From Erysipelotrichaceae bacterium (lineage in GTDB: Bacteria; Bacillota_I; Bacilli_A; Erysipelotrichales; Erysipelotrichaceae): DNA of 6,879 bases. Shown here one piece after another: positions 1 to 6,634 of the stretch. Below the pieces are notes generated by a model that worked only from the letters and a program-made list of their open reading frames with translations, had not been told where the DNA came from and did not search any database. Made by a program: the position numbers and the translations under genes. Where the stretch lies: NCBI GenBank assembly GCA_017418585.1, contig JAFONG010000236.1, positions 1-6,879 of the forward strand, read 5' to 3'. Within the stretch, counting starts at the first letter, position 1. Each line of letters begins with the position of its first letter.

Positions 1-1
1 C

Positions 2-937
2 CTGAAAGACAACGAAGCTCTGATCAAGGCTGAATACTCCATGATTTCGTCGGGAACGGAACTGTCCCGGGCATTCGGCCTGAAGAAAGGTTTTTCTTAT
101 CCGGTAAGACCCGGCTATTGCATGGTGGGCAGGATACTGAAAAAAGGAAAGGATATCAAGGCGGAAAAGGGCGATCTGGTATTCGTGAATGCACCGCACG
201 CATCCTTAGTCAGAAGGACACACGGGAACACGGTTCAGGGACCTCTGATCTTCAGACTTCCGCAGGGTATCGATCCGATCGAAGCCACGGCAATCAATCT
301 GCTGCTGGTAGCGATACAGGGCGTCAATCTCAGCAATGCAAAACTGGGCGATCGTGTCGGGGTCTTCGGTCTGGGCAATATCGGCATTCTGGTTGCCTGC
401 ATGTACAAGAAACTCGGCTGCAGGGTCATCGGTATCGATCCGGTGAAAGAGAGATGCGATCTGGCTGCCCTGATGGGTATCGAGAAGACCGTCTGCGCGG
501 ATGATCCGAAAGAAGCGATCAGTTCCCTGACGGACGGCAAGGGTCTGGACACCAGTATCGATGTGACCGGTCTTTCCCAGGTTATCATCCATTGCGTTGA
601 GAATACGGGAAACTATGGCGAAGTGATCCTGCTTGGATCACCAAGGCAGTCTTTTGAGTGCGATGTCACACCGCTTCTGTCCATGGTCCACATGAAGGAT
701 CTGACCGTAAAAGGTGCCTTTAACAACACCACTCCGGTAGAAGCCGTATCCGGATCCAGGAATTCGCTGGAAAACAACCTGCAGAAGGTCTGCGAGCTGA
801 TCATGAACAAGGATATCGATATTTCAAAGCTGATTACTAAAGTGATAGATCCGAAGGACTGTGAGCAGGCTTACTACGATCTTATGTATAACAAGGATAA
901 GGTCAATCTGATCGTCTTTGACTGGAGGAACTACTAG
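2..937 (+). CDS. Medium-chain (zinc-type alcohol dehydrogenase-like) dehydrogenase, 5' end missing
   Basis: NAD(P)-dependent oxidoreductase of the medium-chain dehydrogenase superfamily, probably acting on a sugar, polyol or related alcohol in the cytoplasm. The reading frame is open from base 2, giving 13 residues before the first Met at base 41. That Met lies inside the conserved segment ending ISSGTELS, so the true start is upstream and roughly 20-30 residues are missing. Numbering from the Met at 41, the Rossmann motif GLGNIG is at residues 110-115. The second strand ends VIGID at 129-133, and its Asp favours NAD(H). The usual catalytic zinc ligands are not visible: the Cys of CGTD is Ser in SSGTE, GHE is replaced by GYC, and the structural four-Cys cluster is absent. 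This resembles the SGTE subgroup that includes BchC-like proteins. The stop abuts the SIS gene, indicating an operon. The family is firm; the substrate is unknown. Confidence 0.85.
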   Translation: MKDNEALIKAEYSMISSGTELSRAFGLKKGFSYPVRPGYCMVGRILKKGKDIKAEKGDLVFVNAPHASLVRRTHGNTVQGPLIFRLPQGIDPIEATAINLLLVAIQGVNLSNAKLGDRVGVFGLGNIGILVACMYKKLGCRVIGIDPVKERCDLAALMGIEKTVCADDPKEAISSLTDGKGLDTSIDVTGLSQVIIHCVENTGNYGEVILLGSPRQSFECDVTPLLSMVHMKDLTVKGAFNNTTPVEAVSGSRNSLENNLQKVCELIMNKDIDISKLITKVIDPKDCEQAYYDLMYNKDKVNLIVFDWRNY

Positions 938-1687
938 ATGAAGGCCTGGGAAAAGTACTTTGAAGAACTGGAAAAAGTAACAAGGAAGATTAAGGAAACG
1001 CAGCAGGAGAATATCATGAAAGCCGCAGAGATCCTTGCCGATACGACAGAAAAGGAAGGCATCATCTACGGTTTTGGAACAGGTCATTCTCATCTGGTGG
1101 CGGACGACGCCTTCTGGAGAGCCGCAACACCGGCCAACTACTGCGCCCTTCTGGAACCGAGCGCTTCCGGAAACCAGGAAATCACTAAATCCTACTACAT
1201 AGAAAATACCTACGGCATCGGGAAACTGATCGTCGACTATCACCGCATTACACCGAACGACTGCATGATCATCATTTCCAACAGCGGAAACAACATCGCA
1301 CCTGTGGATGCGGCATTAAGAGCGAAAGAGAAGGGCATTCCCGTCATAGGGATCACTGCCGTAGAATACTCCGATTATCTGACCTGTAAGCACAGGGACG
1401 GCGTTAAACTGAAAGATGTCGCGGATGTTGTGCTGGACAACTGTTCTCTGATCGGAGACGCTGCCGTGCAGATCGATGGCTTTCCGATGAAAGTCGGATC
1501 TACATCAACCATACCAAACATCTATCTGCAGAACGCCATCCTGACACAGATGGTGGAGATCCTGGTTCAGAGGGGATTTGAACCAGACGTCTATTACAAC
1601 GGCCATCTGGCATTCATGGACGAGAACTGCGCAGAGCATAACGAGAAACTTGTGGAGAAGTATTTCTATAGAATCAGGAACCTGTAA
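938..1687 (+). CDS. SIS-domain sugar-phosphate-binding protein (SIS_2/UPF0309-like), paralogue 1
   Basis: A 249-aa cytoplasmic protein with a single SIS (sugar isomerase) domain, a fold that binds phosphosugars for isomerisation or related chemistry. An N-terminal helical section (1-38) precedes the loop FGTGHSH (46-52). The phosphate-binding loop ISNSGNN is at 113-119, followed by the next strand VIGIT at 136-140. DNC (167-169) and GDA (173-175) follow, and a helical tail ends in EHNEKLVEKY. This tail resembles the C-terminal signature of the SIS_2/UPF0309 group, and the length is normal for it. The start is set by GGAGG at 924-928, nine bases before ATG; the upstream stop TAG directly precedes this ATG. 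The downstream MATE gene overlaps by one base. It is homologous to the three SIS genes at 5185, 5904 and 6635. Isomerase activity is inferred from the fold; the substrate is not known. Confidence 0.9.
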   Translation: MKAWEKYFEELEKVTRKIKETQQENIMKAAEILADTTEKEGIIYGFGTGHSHLVADDAFWRAATPANYCALLEPSASGNQEITKSYYIENTYGIGKLIVDYHRITPNDCMIIISNSGNNIAPVDAALRAKEKGIPVIGITAVEYSDYLTCKHRDGVKLKDVADVVLDNCSLIGDAAVQIDGFPMKVGSTSTIPNIYLQNAILTQMVEILVQRGFEPDVYYNGHLAFMDENCAEHNEKLVEKYFYRIRNL

Positions 1688-3030
1688 TGGCGAAAAGCGT
1701 TTTACTGACAGAAGGGAATATCCGTAAACAGATCCTGGCCTTCTCATGGCCGGTCTTTCTTTCGATGATCTTTTCGGAACTCTACAACATCACCAACTCG
1801 ATGATCGTAGGAAACTACGTGTCTTTAGAAGCCCTGAGTGCAGTAAGCGCCTGTACCTGGATCTGCAATATTTTCAATTATACTTTCTACGGTCTGGGAA
1901 TGGGTGCCGGAATTCTGATTGCCAGATACTACGGCGCAGGAGACATGAAGAACCTGAAAAGATCCCTGGATACCTCGGTTGCTTTCGCTCTGGTTGGAGG
2001 GCTTGCCCTGACTGTCTTATCGGAGATGTTCCTGCCGTTTCTAATGAAACTGTGCAACATCGGTCCCGACCTGTATGCGAATGCCTTGTCTTATCTGAGA
2101 GTATATCTGATCGGCAATACCGCCGTATTGACCAGCCAGATGTGTTTCTTCATTCTAAAGAGTTTCGGAGATACGAAACACCAGTTCTACTATTCCGTCA
2201 TCTCTTCCATCATCAATATCATTCTCGGACTGATCTTTGTCAGGGTGTTCCATATGAACGTGATCGGTACGGCACTTGCCACGATCATCTCCCAGTATGC
2301 GACGGACTATCTGGCTTTACGTCTGATGTTCCACTATGACGGGATCAATTTCGATATCCGGAACATGGATCTGAGTCTGAAGGTCGTAGCGGATATCTGT
2401 ATTCTGGGCATTCCTGCCGGATTCCAGAACATGCTGATCGCCATCAGTTCGGTCATGGTGCAGTCTTTCATCAACCGTTTCCCGAACGAGGTCATAGCCG
2501 GTATCGGCGTAGCGGAAAAGGTCGGCAACTGGGCACAGCTGGCTTCGGTGTCCATATCCAGCGCCACGATGTCGATGGTTGCCCAGAACATGGGTGCAGA
2601 GAAATACGACCGGGTACAGGAATCGATCAGGGAAAGCGCGATCCTTTCCTCTTTCTTTACCGTTCTCTCGATTGCGCTTATCATGGCTCTGGCTCCATGG
2701 CTGGTAGGAAGATTCAACGAATCTCCGGAAGTGATCTATTACGGCACCCGGATGATCCGCTTCTCCAATTTCGGCATGTTCTTTGCATCGCTGTCGCATG
2801 TCTACAACGGCGCCAACAGAGGAGCGGGCAACGTCCGTATTCCGATGTACATCGCCATCTTCTGTCAATGCATATGCAAGTATCTGTTTGTCTGGCTTGG
2901 ACTGATGTTCTTCTACGACGTGCATGTTCTTTATCTGGGAACGGCTTTCGGTTTTGTGATGGCGGGAACGATGGCGACCCTCTACTTCTACAGATCCCAA
3001 TGGACGCTGGAACACCAGTTAAGAAAATGA
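1687..3030 (+). CDS. MATE-family multidrug/metabolite exporter
   Basis: A 447-aa polytopic inner-membrane transporter of the MATE family (usual length about 440-460), cation-coupled export. About twelve hydrophobic segments are readable, roughly at 14-36, 50-78, 95-118, 131-158, 165-188, 191-214, 233-262, 270-300, 315-341, 355-375, 385-408 and 412-436. The two halves look alike: the first ends a helix with KSFGDTKHQF (158-167), and the second has the matching NRGAGNVRIPM (377-387), a typical internal repeat of MATE proteins. The start overlaps the SIS stop as TAATG, which suggests translational coupling; AGGA at 1676-1679 lies inside the SIS gene. A terminator follows the stop at once, so this is the last gene of the operon. 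Many MATE proteins are drug pumps. Its co-transcription with a dehydrogenase and a SIS protein raises the possibility of a metabolite substrate, but this is inference. Confidence 0.93.
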   Translation: MAKSVLLTEGNIRKQILAFSWPVFLSMIFSELYNITNSMIVGNYVSLEALSAVSACTWICNIFNYTFYGLGMGAGILIARYYGAGDMKNLKRSLDTSVAFALVGGLALTVLSEMFLPFLMKLCNIGPDLYANALSYLRVYLIGNTAVLTSQMCFFILKSFGDTKHQFYYSVISSIINIILGLIFVRVFHMNVIGTALATIISQYATDYLALRLMFHYDGINFDIRNMDLSLKVVADICILGIPAGFQNMLIAISSVMVQSFINRFPNEVIAGIGVAEKVGNWAQLASVSISSATMSMVAQNMGAEKYDRVQESIRESAILSSFFTVLSIALIMALAPWLVGRFNESPEVIYYGTRMIRFSNFGMFFASLSHVYNGANRGAGNVRIPMYIAIFCQCICKYLFVWLGLMFFYDVHVLYLGTAFGFVMAGTMATLYFYRSQWTLEHQLRK

Positions 3031-3060
3031 AGAAAGGCGATCACGCCTTTTTCTTTTTTA
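3031..3060 (+). terminator. Intrinsic terminator of the dehydrogenase-SIS-MATE operon
   Basis: The inverted repeat AAAGGCG (3033-3039) and CGCCTTT (3044-3050) encloses a four-base loop, ATCA. The stem can be extended by a G-U and an A-U pair at its base, and a U-rich run follows (3048-3059, one C interruption). It begins directly after the MATE stop codon. The stem-plus-U-tract form is that of a rho-independent terminator for the + strand. Confidence 0.88.
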
Positions 3061-3086
3061 CCGGTATGTTTTTTATGAGAGACAAC

Positions 3087-3141
3087 TGTGATAAGATAAA
3101 TATATAGATATAGAAAGTATAATCGGAAAAGGAGGATTCAG
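3087..3141 (+). promoter_or_regulatory. AT-rich leader with candidate promoter and strong RBS of the lipoprotein gene
   Basis: The preceding terminator means the lipoprotein gene needs its own promoter, and the sequence between is very AT-rich. The best candidate is an extended -10, TGATAAGAT (3089-3097), with only a T-run at 3069-3074 as a poor -35. A perfect TATAAT occurs at 3118-3123, but it would start transcription inside the ribosome binding site. The RBS itself is clear: AAAAGGAGG at 3127-3135, six bases before the ATG at 3142. The RBS is firm and the promoter assignment is weak. Confidence 0.45.
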
Positions 3142-4638
3142 ATGAAAAAGAGAATCGCATCGGTTTTTGTTCTATCATTGGCATTGCTCTTATGTTTGTC
3201 CGGCTGTAAGAAAACAGAAGAAAAGACCGGATACGACCTGTCCGGTAAGACTTACTACAATACCGTCGACGAATTCGGAAACGAGGAGCATTCCAAGGTC
3301 TGGTTCGGCAAGGACGGAAGTTTTGTCCTGAAAGACAACTATTCCGGAGGATTCATTGAAAGCAGCGGCACATGGTCGGTCAGTGAGAATGTTGCTACGC
3401 TGGAAATAACGGATACCGGCAAGAAGATTATTTTTGAAATCGTGGATGAAGATACGCTGAAACTGAAAACTACCCTGATGGGTTCCGTGCAGGATCAGAT
3501 CTTCTCGACGACCGAGACGAAAGGTTCTTCGGGTTCTTCATCGGACAGCGGCTTCACTTATACAAGCTACTACAACACCTCTCAAAGCAGCAGCAAGGTT
3601 TCCCGTGCAGAAATCCATTCCGATGGAAGCTTTACTTTCATCGATCAGAACGACTTTAGCATTACCGAGATCAACGGTACATATGTCAAGGACGGAGACG
3701 TAATGAAGATGAGCGGAACGGCCGCAAGCACGAAATACGATTTTGAATTCCTGATCAAGAGCGACGGCACGCTGGTACTGCAGAACGATATCGGCGTATC
3801 CGCAACGGGAGACATCTTCTCCAAAGATTACAAGCCGTCGGAAAAGGTACCGTGCACCGGTCTGACTTCCCTCTACAACAATTACTGGGCAACCGAAGGC
3901 GTCAAGAACTACGATCTGGAAGTCAAGGCGACACCTGCGAATACCACGGATGTCATCACTTATACGGTCGAAGACGAGAAGGTCGTTACGGTAAGTGCGG
4001 ATGGAAAGGCTTCAACGGTATCCCCGGGCAAGACCAAGATCCATATCAAGTGCGGCGAGATCGAGAGAGTCGTGGGATTCGAAACCAGAGCGAAGGGACC
4101 GTCTTCCATCAGTTTCGACGAGAATCCGGTTTATCTCTACCTGAACAACTCGGCCAAGATCAAGGCCAAGGCTTTACCGGAAACGGCAGACCAGACTTTG
4201 ACCTACGAATCGTCCGACAAGAGCATCGTCACGGTCGACAAGGACGGAAACCTGTTTGGCGTATCCCCGGGCAATGCGGAGGTAACGGTCAAGGCAGTCA
4301 ATGGAACTTCAGCAGTATGCAAGGTCTGCGTAGAAGGAGAAACGGTCGTTTTCGAAATTGACACCAGCGTCAGTGTAAAAGCGGCAAGTGGAGCCCTGAT
4401 TCCGTTCAAGGCTTATCTGATTGCCTGTTATGACGGCACAGTCAACAAGCAGGATGTAACGGATTACGTCGACTTCCATACCGCCTATACTTCAGCACTG
4501 ACTTTGAAATCACCGGGTTATCTTTGTGCGTCAGGTGCGATTTATGATACATTCGATTGCCCGTTCTATTTCGAATTCTCTGACGGAAGCTCGCTGCATA
4601 TCGTTTCCGATACCTACTACATTCACATCGAGAAGTAA
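3142..4638 (+). CDS. Secreted lipoprotein with duplicated N-terminal module and two Big_2 Ig-like domains
   Basis: A 498-aa predicted membrane-anchored, extracytoplasmic lipoprotein. The signal peptide has KKR at 2-4, a hydrophobic core at 6-18 and the lipobox LSGC (19-22), with Cys22 as the lipidation site. Residues 36-122 and 140-228 form two copies of one beta-rich module: each starts (T/S)YYNT, has DGSF near its middle and GT(W/Y) after it, and ends with IFS. A Ser/Gly-rich linker (about 128-137) separates them. Two Big_2 (bacterial Ig-like) domains follow, at about 238-316 and 318-398. Each shows the D/E..VVTV or SIVTV strand, a DG turn, and VSPG(K/N) with the next strand. Residues 400-498 match no family I recognise and hold Cys429, Cys462 and Cys473. 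It is flanked by terminators on both sides, so it is monocistronic. A role in binding surface polymers or ligands is plausible for Big_2 proteins, but no enzyme motif is visible. Confidence 0.85.
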   Translation: MKKRIASVFVLSLALLLCLSGCKKTEEKTGYDLSGKTYYNTVDEFGNEEHSKVWFGKDGSFVLKDNYSGGFIESSGTWSVSENVATLEITDTGKKIIFEIVDEDTLKLKTTLMGSVQDQIFSTTETKGSSGSSSDSGFTYTSYYNTSQSSSKVSRAEIHSDGSFTFIDQNDFSITEINGTYVKDGDVMKMSGTAASTKYDFEFLIKSDGTLVLQNDIGVSATGDIFSKDYKPSEKVPCTGLTSLYNNYWATEGVKNYDLEVKATPANTTDVITYTVEDEKVVTVSADGKASTVSPGKTKIHIKCGEIERVVGFETRAKGPSSISFDENPVYLYLNNSAKIKAKALPETADQTLTYESSDKSIVTVDKDGNLFGVSPGNAEVTVKAVNGTSAVCKVCVEGETVVFEIDTSVSVKAASGALIPFKAYLIACYDGTVNKQDVTDYVDFHTAYTSALTLKSPGYLCASGAIYDTFDCPFYFEFSDGSSLHIVSDTYYIHIEK

Positions 4639-4646
4639 AAGACAAT

Positions 4647-4679
4647 AAAAAAAGAAAACCTCCTGAACAGGAGGTTTTC
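4647..4679. terminator. Shared hairpin terminator between the convergent lipoprotein and EIIA genes
   Basis: An 11-bp perfect stem, GAAAACCTCCT (4654-4664) with AGGAGGTTTTC (4669-4679), encloses a four-base loop, GAAC. On the minus strand it is followed by seven U residues (complement of A4647-4653), a strong terminator for the EIIA gene. On the plus strand the tail is only TTTTC within the stem, then ATATT, so termination of the lipoprotein transcript is probably weaker, though both genes use this spot. Confidence 0.88.
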
Positions 4680-4691
4680 ATATTCCCGTGT

Positions 4692-5105
4692 TTATCCCAG
4701 ATTGGTTTTCAGGATGGCTTTCAGATCCGAAATGCCGTCATGACCCGACTGCAGCAGTTCTTCGATCGAAGGGTCACCGGCTTCTCTGACTGCCAGGATC
4801 TGCAAGATCATCGCCAGGTTGACGCCGGTAATGACCTGTACCTTATCATTTTCCATATCTTCACCCAGGACTCTGGCCATGCAGTTGCAAGGCGAACCGA
4901 ACAGCATGTCGCAGAACACGACGACGCCGTCTCCGGTATCGACTTCCTTGACCGCTTCCTTCAGTACATCGACAAACTCGTCCGGATTATCTTCAGCCGA
5001 AAGACAGCAGGCCTTCATCTGTGCTTGTTCACCGAAAAACAGCTTTGAAGTCTCTAGGATGCCCTGAGCCATAGGACCGTGGCTGGTAATAATTATGCCT
5101 TTCAT
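4692..5105 (-). CDS. PTS EIIA component, mannose/fructose/sorbose family (stand-alone)
   Basis: A 137-aa cytoplasmic phosphocarrier of the phosphotransferase system. It accepts phosphate from HPr on a histidine and passes it to an EIIB. The N-terminal strand GIIITSHGPMA carries the phospho-acceptor His9 in the SHG motif typical of EIIA-Man. The following SKLFFGEQ segment, the DMLFGSPCN loop (68-76; family consensus DLFGGSPFN) and VITGVNLAM (91-99) are diagnostic for this family. The length equals a single EIIA domain with no fused EIIB. GGAGG (complement of 5112-5116) lies six bases upstream of ATG. No EIIB, EIIC or EIID is present in the window, so its partners are elsewhere, perhaps beyond the right edge. 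It is divergent from the SIS operon at 5185 and the two promoters overlap, suggesting linked function or control. Confidence 0.93.
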   Translation of the reverse strand: MKGIIITSHGPMAQGILETSKLFFGEQAQMKACCLSAEDNPDEFVDVLKEAVKEVDTGDGVVVFCDMLFGSPCNCMARVLGEDMENDKVQVITGVNLAMILQILAVREAGDPSIEELLQSGHDGISDLKAILKTNLG

Positions 5106-5129
5106 ATGATTCCTCCATTACTTACTATA

Positions 5130-5158
5130 AGTATAACATTTCCGGGTGCTATAATGAA
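5130..5158 (-). promoter_or_regulatory. Promoter of the EIIA gene (extended -10)
   Basis: Read on the minus strand, an extended -10 TGTTATACT occupies 5138-5130. A weak -35, TTCATT, lies at 5158-5153 with 17 bp between the hexamers. Predicted transcription would start near 5123, about 18 bases before the EIIA start codon and just ahead of its GGAGG. The -35 coincides with the -10 of the opposing SIS-operon promoter. Confidence 0.6.
5147..5155 (+). promoter_or_regulatory. Promoter of the three-gene SIS operon (extended -10)
   Basis: TGCTATAAT is a perfect extended -10 (TG at 5147-5148, TATAAT at 5150-5155). No good -35 is seen at 16-18 bp spacing, which is acceptable for extended -10 promoters but may also mean activator dependence. 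Transcription would start near 5162, leaving a leader of about 23 bases that contains the purine-rich ribosome binding region 5165-5179 before ATG 5185. Confidence 0.65.
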
Positions 5159-5184
5159 TTTAACAGGAGAAAGAGAGGGATCAT

Positions 5185-5904
5185 ATGGATATTAAAAAGG
5201 CCTATTTTGAACTGATCAAGGATAGAGTTTCCGATGCTTACGAGAAACAGAAAGATCAGATCAAAGCAGTCGCTGAAATGTTTTCTTCATGCATGGAGAA
5301 CATGGGCGTCGTTCAGCTGTTCGGCGTAAGACACGGAGAAGAATTCGTAAACGAACTGAACTACAGAGCCGGAGGCATTGCGCCGTTTCACGGACTGAAG
5401 CTGAAAGAACTGGTTCTGAAGGAACTGCTGAAACAGGACGAGATCGATTCCGGTGAAGTATACAGCGATCTGAGCGTAATCGACAAGTTCGCCCGGATCT
5501 ACGATCTGGATGACAGGGACATGTACTGTCTGGTGAGCTTCTACGGCAATGAGCCGCTGATCGTTGAACTGGCAAGAAGAGCCAAGGAAAAGGGACAGAA
5601 AGTCGTAGCTGTCGTAAACAGAAAATCCTACGACAAATATGGCGGAAAACTGCTGGATTATGCCGATCTGTATCTGGACATGGATGCGGATGAACCGGAT
5701 CTGGCTCTGGATATCGACGGAGTAAAAACGGGCCAGCTGTCTTCGACGGTATGCAACGTGATTGCCCAGATGATCACGGCCGAAGTCTACAACAGCTTCG
5801 TATCGAAAGGTAAGGAAGCACCTGTTCTTTTGTCTGCCAACATCAAGGGTGCCGACATCCACAACAACTCGCTTACCGATCCGTATGGAAGGAGGGTCAG
5901 ATAA
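5185..5904 (+). CDS. Divergent SIS-domain protein lacking the usual phosphosugar-binding signatures, paralogue 2
   Basis: A 239-aa protein clearly paralogous to the next gene: YEKQKDQIKAVA (19-30) matches YESQKDNLEAVA there, and the tail HNNSLTDPYGRR (225-236) corresponds to the family's HN..L..KY end. It has full length, no frameshift and a good RBS (GAGGG at 5175-5179, five bases before ATG), so it is not an evident pseudogene. The SIS signatures are altered, however. Where the neighbour has FGSGHS (46-51), this one has FGVRHG at the same residue numbers. SNSG becomes SFYG (118-121), DNC becomes DMD and GDA becomes PDL. It may bind a different ligand, act as a non-catalytic partner of the SIS proteins encoded after it, or serve as a sensor; these are inferences. 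It is the first gene of the operon and its stop overlaps the next start (TAATG). Confidence 0.85.
   Translation: MDIKKAYFELIKDRVSDAYEKQKDQIKAVAEMFSSCMENMGVVQLFGVRHGEEFVNELNYRAGGIAPFHGLKLKELVLKELLKQDEIDSGEVYSDLSVIDKFARIYDLDDRDMYCLVSFYGNEPLIVELARRAKEKGQKVVAVVNRKSYDKYGGKLLDYADLYLDMDADEPDLALDIDGVKTGQLSSTVCNVIAQMITAEVYNSFVSKGKEAPVLLSANIKGADIHNNSLTDPYGRRVR
5891..5896 (+). promoter_or_regulatory. RBS of SIS paralogue 3, inside paralogue 2
   Basis: GGAGGG ends seven bases before the ATG at 5904. It lies within the last codons of the upstream gene, whose stop TAA (5902-5904) shares a base with this ATG. It fixes the start and suggests coupled, roughly equimolar translation of paralogues 2 and 3. Confidence 0.8.
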
Positions 5905-6632
5905 TGATAGACGCTTTAAGGTTTAAAGACGAGATTTCTGCACTTCTCGATCATCTGTATGAATCCCAGAAAGACAATCTGGAAGCCGTGGCACAGGCCA
6001 TGAAGGAATGCATCGAAGCGGGAGGCGTCGTTCATGTCTTCGGTTCCGGACATTCCGTAGGTCTGGGTATCGACATCAAGAACAGGACAGGAGCTCTGGT
6101 TCCGATTCACATCATGGAGATGTCCGACTTCGTCACCAAGGGAGGCGTTCCGGTAGATGAATTCATGGACAAGAAGAATATCTTCGAAAGAAAGCCGGGT
6201 GTCGCAAACAAACTGTATGATCTCTATGACATCAGGCCTCAGGATATTTTCTTTGTCATATCCAATTCAGGCATCAACGGCATTGTCATCGACATCGCCG
6301 ATCTGGCCAAGAGAAACGGACATAAAGTCGTCATCATCACTTCCATGAAGCATACGCTTGCCGAAGAACCGAGACATCCTTCCGGCAAGAAGCTGTATGA
6401 ATTCGGAGACATCGTCATCGACAACTGCGGTCCGCATGGGGATGCGCTGATCGAAACGGACGGTGTGGCAAAAGTCTGTTCCGTTTCTTCCATCTGCAAC
6501 AACTGCATCGCTCAGGCGCTGGCTGCCAGAACGGTGGAACTGCTCAAGGAAGACGGTTTTGAACTACCGATCCTGACAGGCGATAAGAAGCACGATGAAG
6601 AACTGATCAAGAAATACGAAGGGAGAGCATAA
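5904..6632 (+). CDS. SIS-domain sugar-phosphate-binding protein (SIS_2/UPF0309-like), paralogue 3
   Basis: A 242-aa cytoplasmic SIS protein with all the expected signatures. These are an N-terminal helical part (1-40), FGSGHSVG (46-53), the phosphate-binding loop ISNSGIN (119-125) and the strand VVIITS (142-147). DNC (173-175) and GDA (179-181) follow, and then a Cys-rich stretch, VCSVSSICNNCIAQ (191-204). The tail HDEELIKKYEGR corresponds to the EHN..L..KY end of the family. It is probably an isomerase or related enzyme acting on a phosphorylated sugar; the substrate cannot be told from the sequence. Its start overlaps the stop of the degenerate paralogue 2 by one base, and the next SIS gene starts two bases after its stop. 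It is closer in length and in its N-terminal half to paralogue 2 than to paralogue 1, suggesting a local tandem duplication. Confidence 0.9.
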   Translation: MIDALRFKDEISALLDHLYESQKDNLEAVAQAMKECIEAGGVVHVFGSGHSVGLGIDIKNRTGALVPIHIMEMSDFVTKGGVPVDEFMDKKNIFERKPGVANKLYDLYDIRPQDIFFVISNSGINGIVIDIADLAKRNGHKVVIITSMKHTLAEEPRHPSGKKLYEFGDIVIDNCGPHGDALIETDGVAKVCSVSSICNNCIAQALAARTVELLKEDGFELPILTGDKKHDEELIKKYEGRA

Positions 6633-6634
6633 AC

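Noticed and set aside
41..43. ATG at 41 as the start of the dehydrogenase
   Set aside because: The frame is open upstream to the window edge, the 13 residues before it fit the conserved family N-terminus, and there is no ribosome binding site before it.
2317..3015. Long minus-strand open frame of 232 codons opposite the MATE gene
   Set aside because: It has a His/Arg/Asp-rich composition without any recognisable motif, and its length is explained by codon bias of the MATE gene on the other strand.
3118..3123. Perfect TATAAT as the lipoprotein promoter
   Set aside because: Transcription would begin at about 3130, inside the ribosome binding site, and no -35 is present at 16-18 bp; it is more likely chance in an AT-rich stretch.
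4740..5067. Two overlapping plus-strand open frames opposite the EIIA gene
   Set aside because: They are antisense shadows: the minus-strand product is an unmistakable EIIA, and the plus frames resemble no protein family and have no RBS.
5123..5133. Small palindrome TACTATAAGTA as an operator
   Set aside because: The arms are only four bases in an AT-rich region and overlap the EIIA -10; this is too short to claim on its own.
5185..5904. Calling the divergent SIS gene a pseudogene
   Set aside because: The frame is intact at normal family length, with a proper promoter, an RBS and a coupled downstream start; only the binding loops differ.
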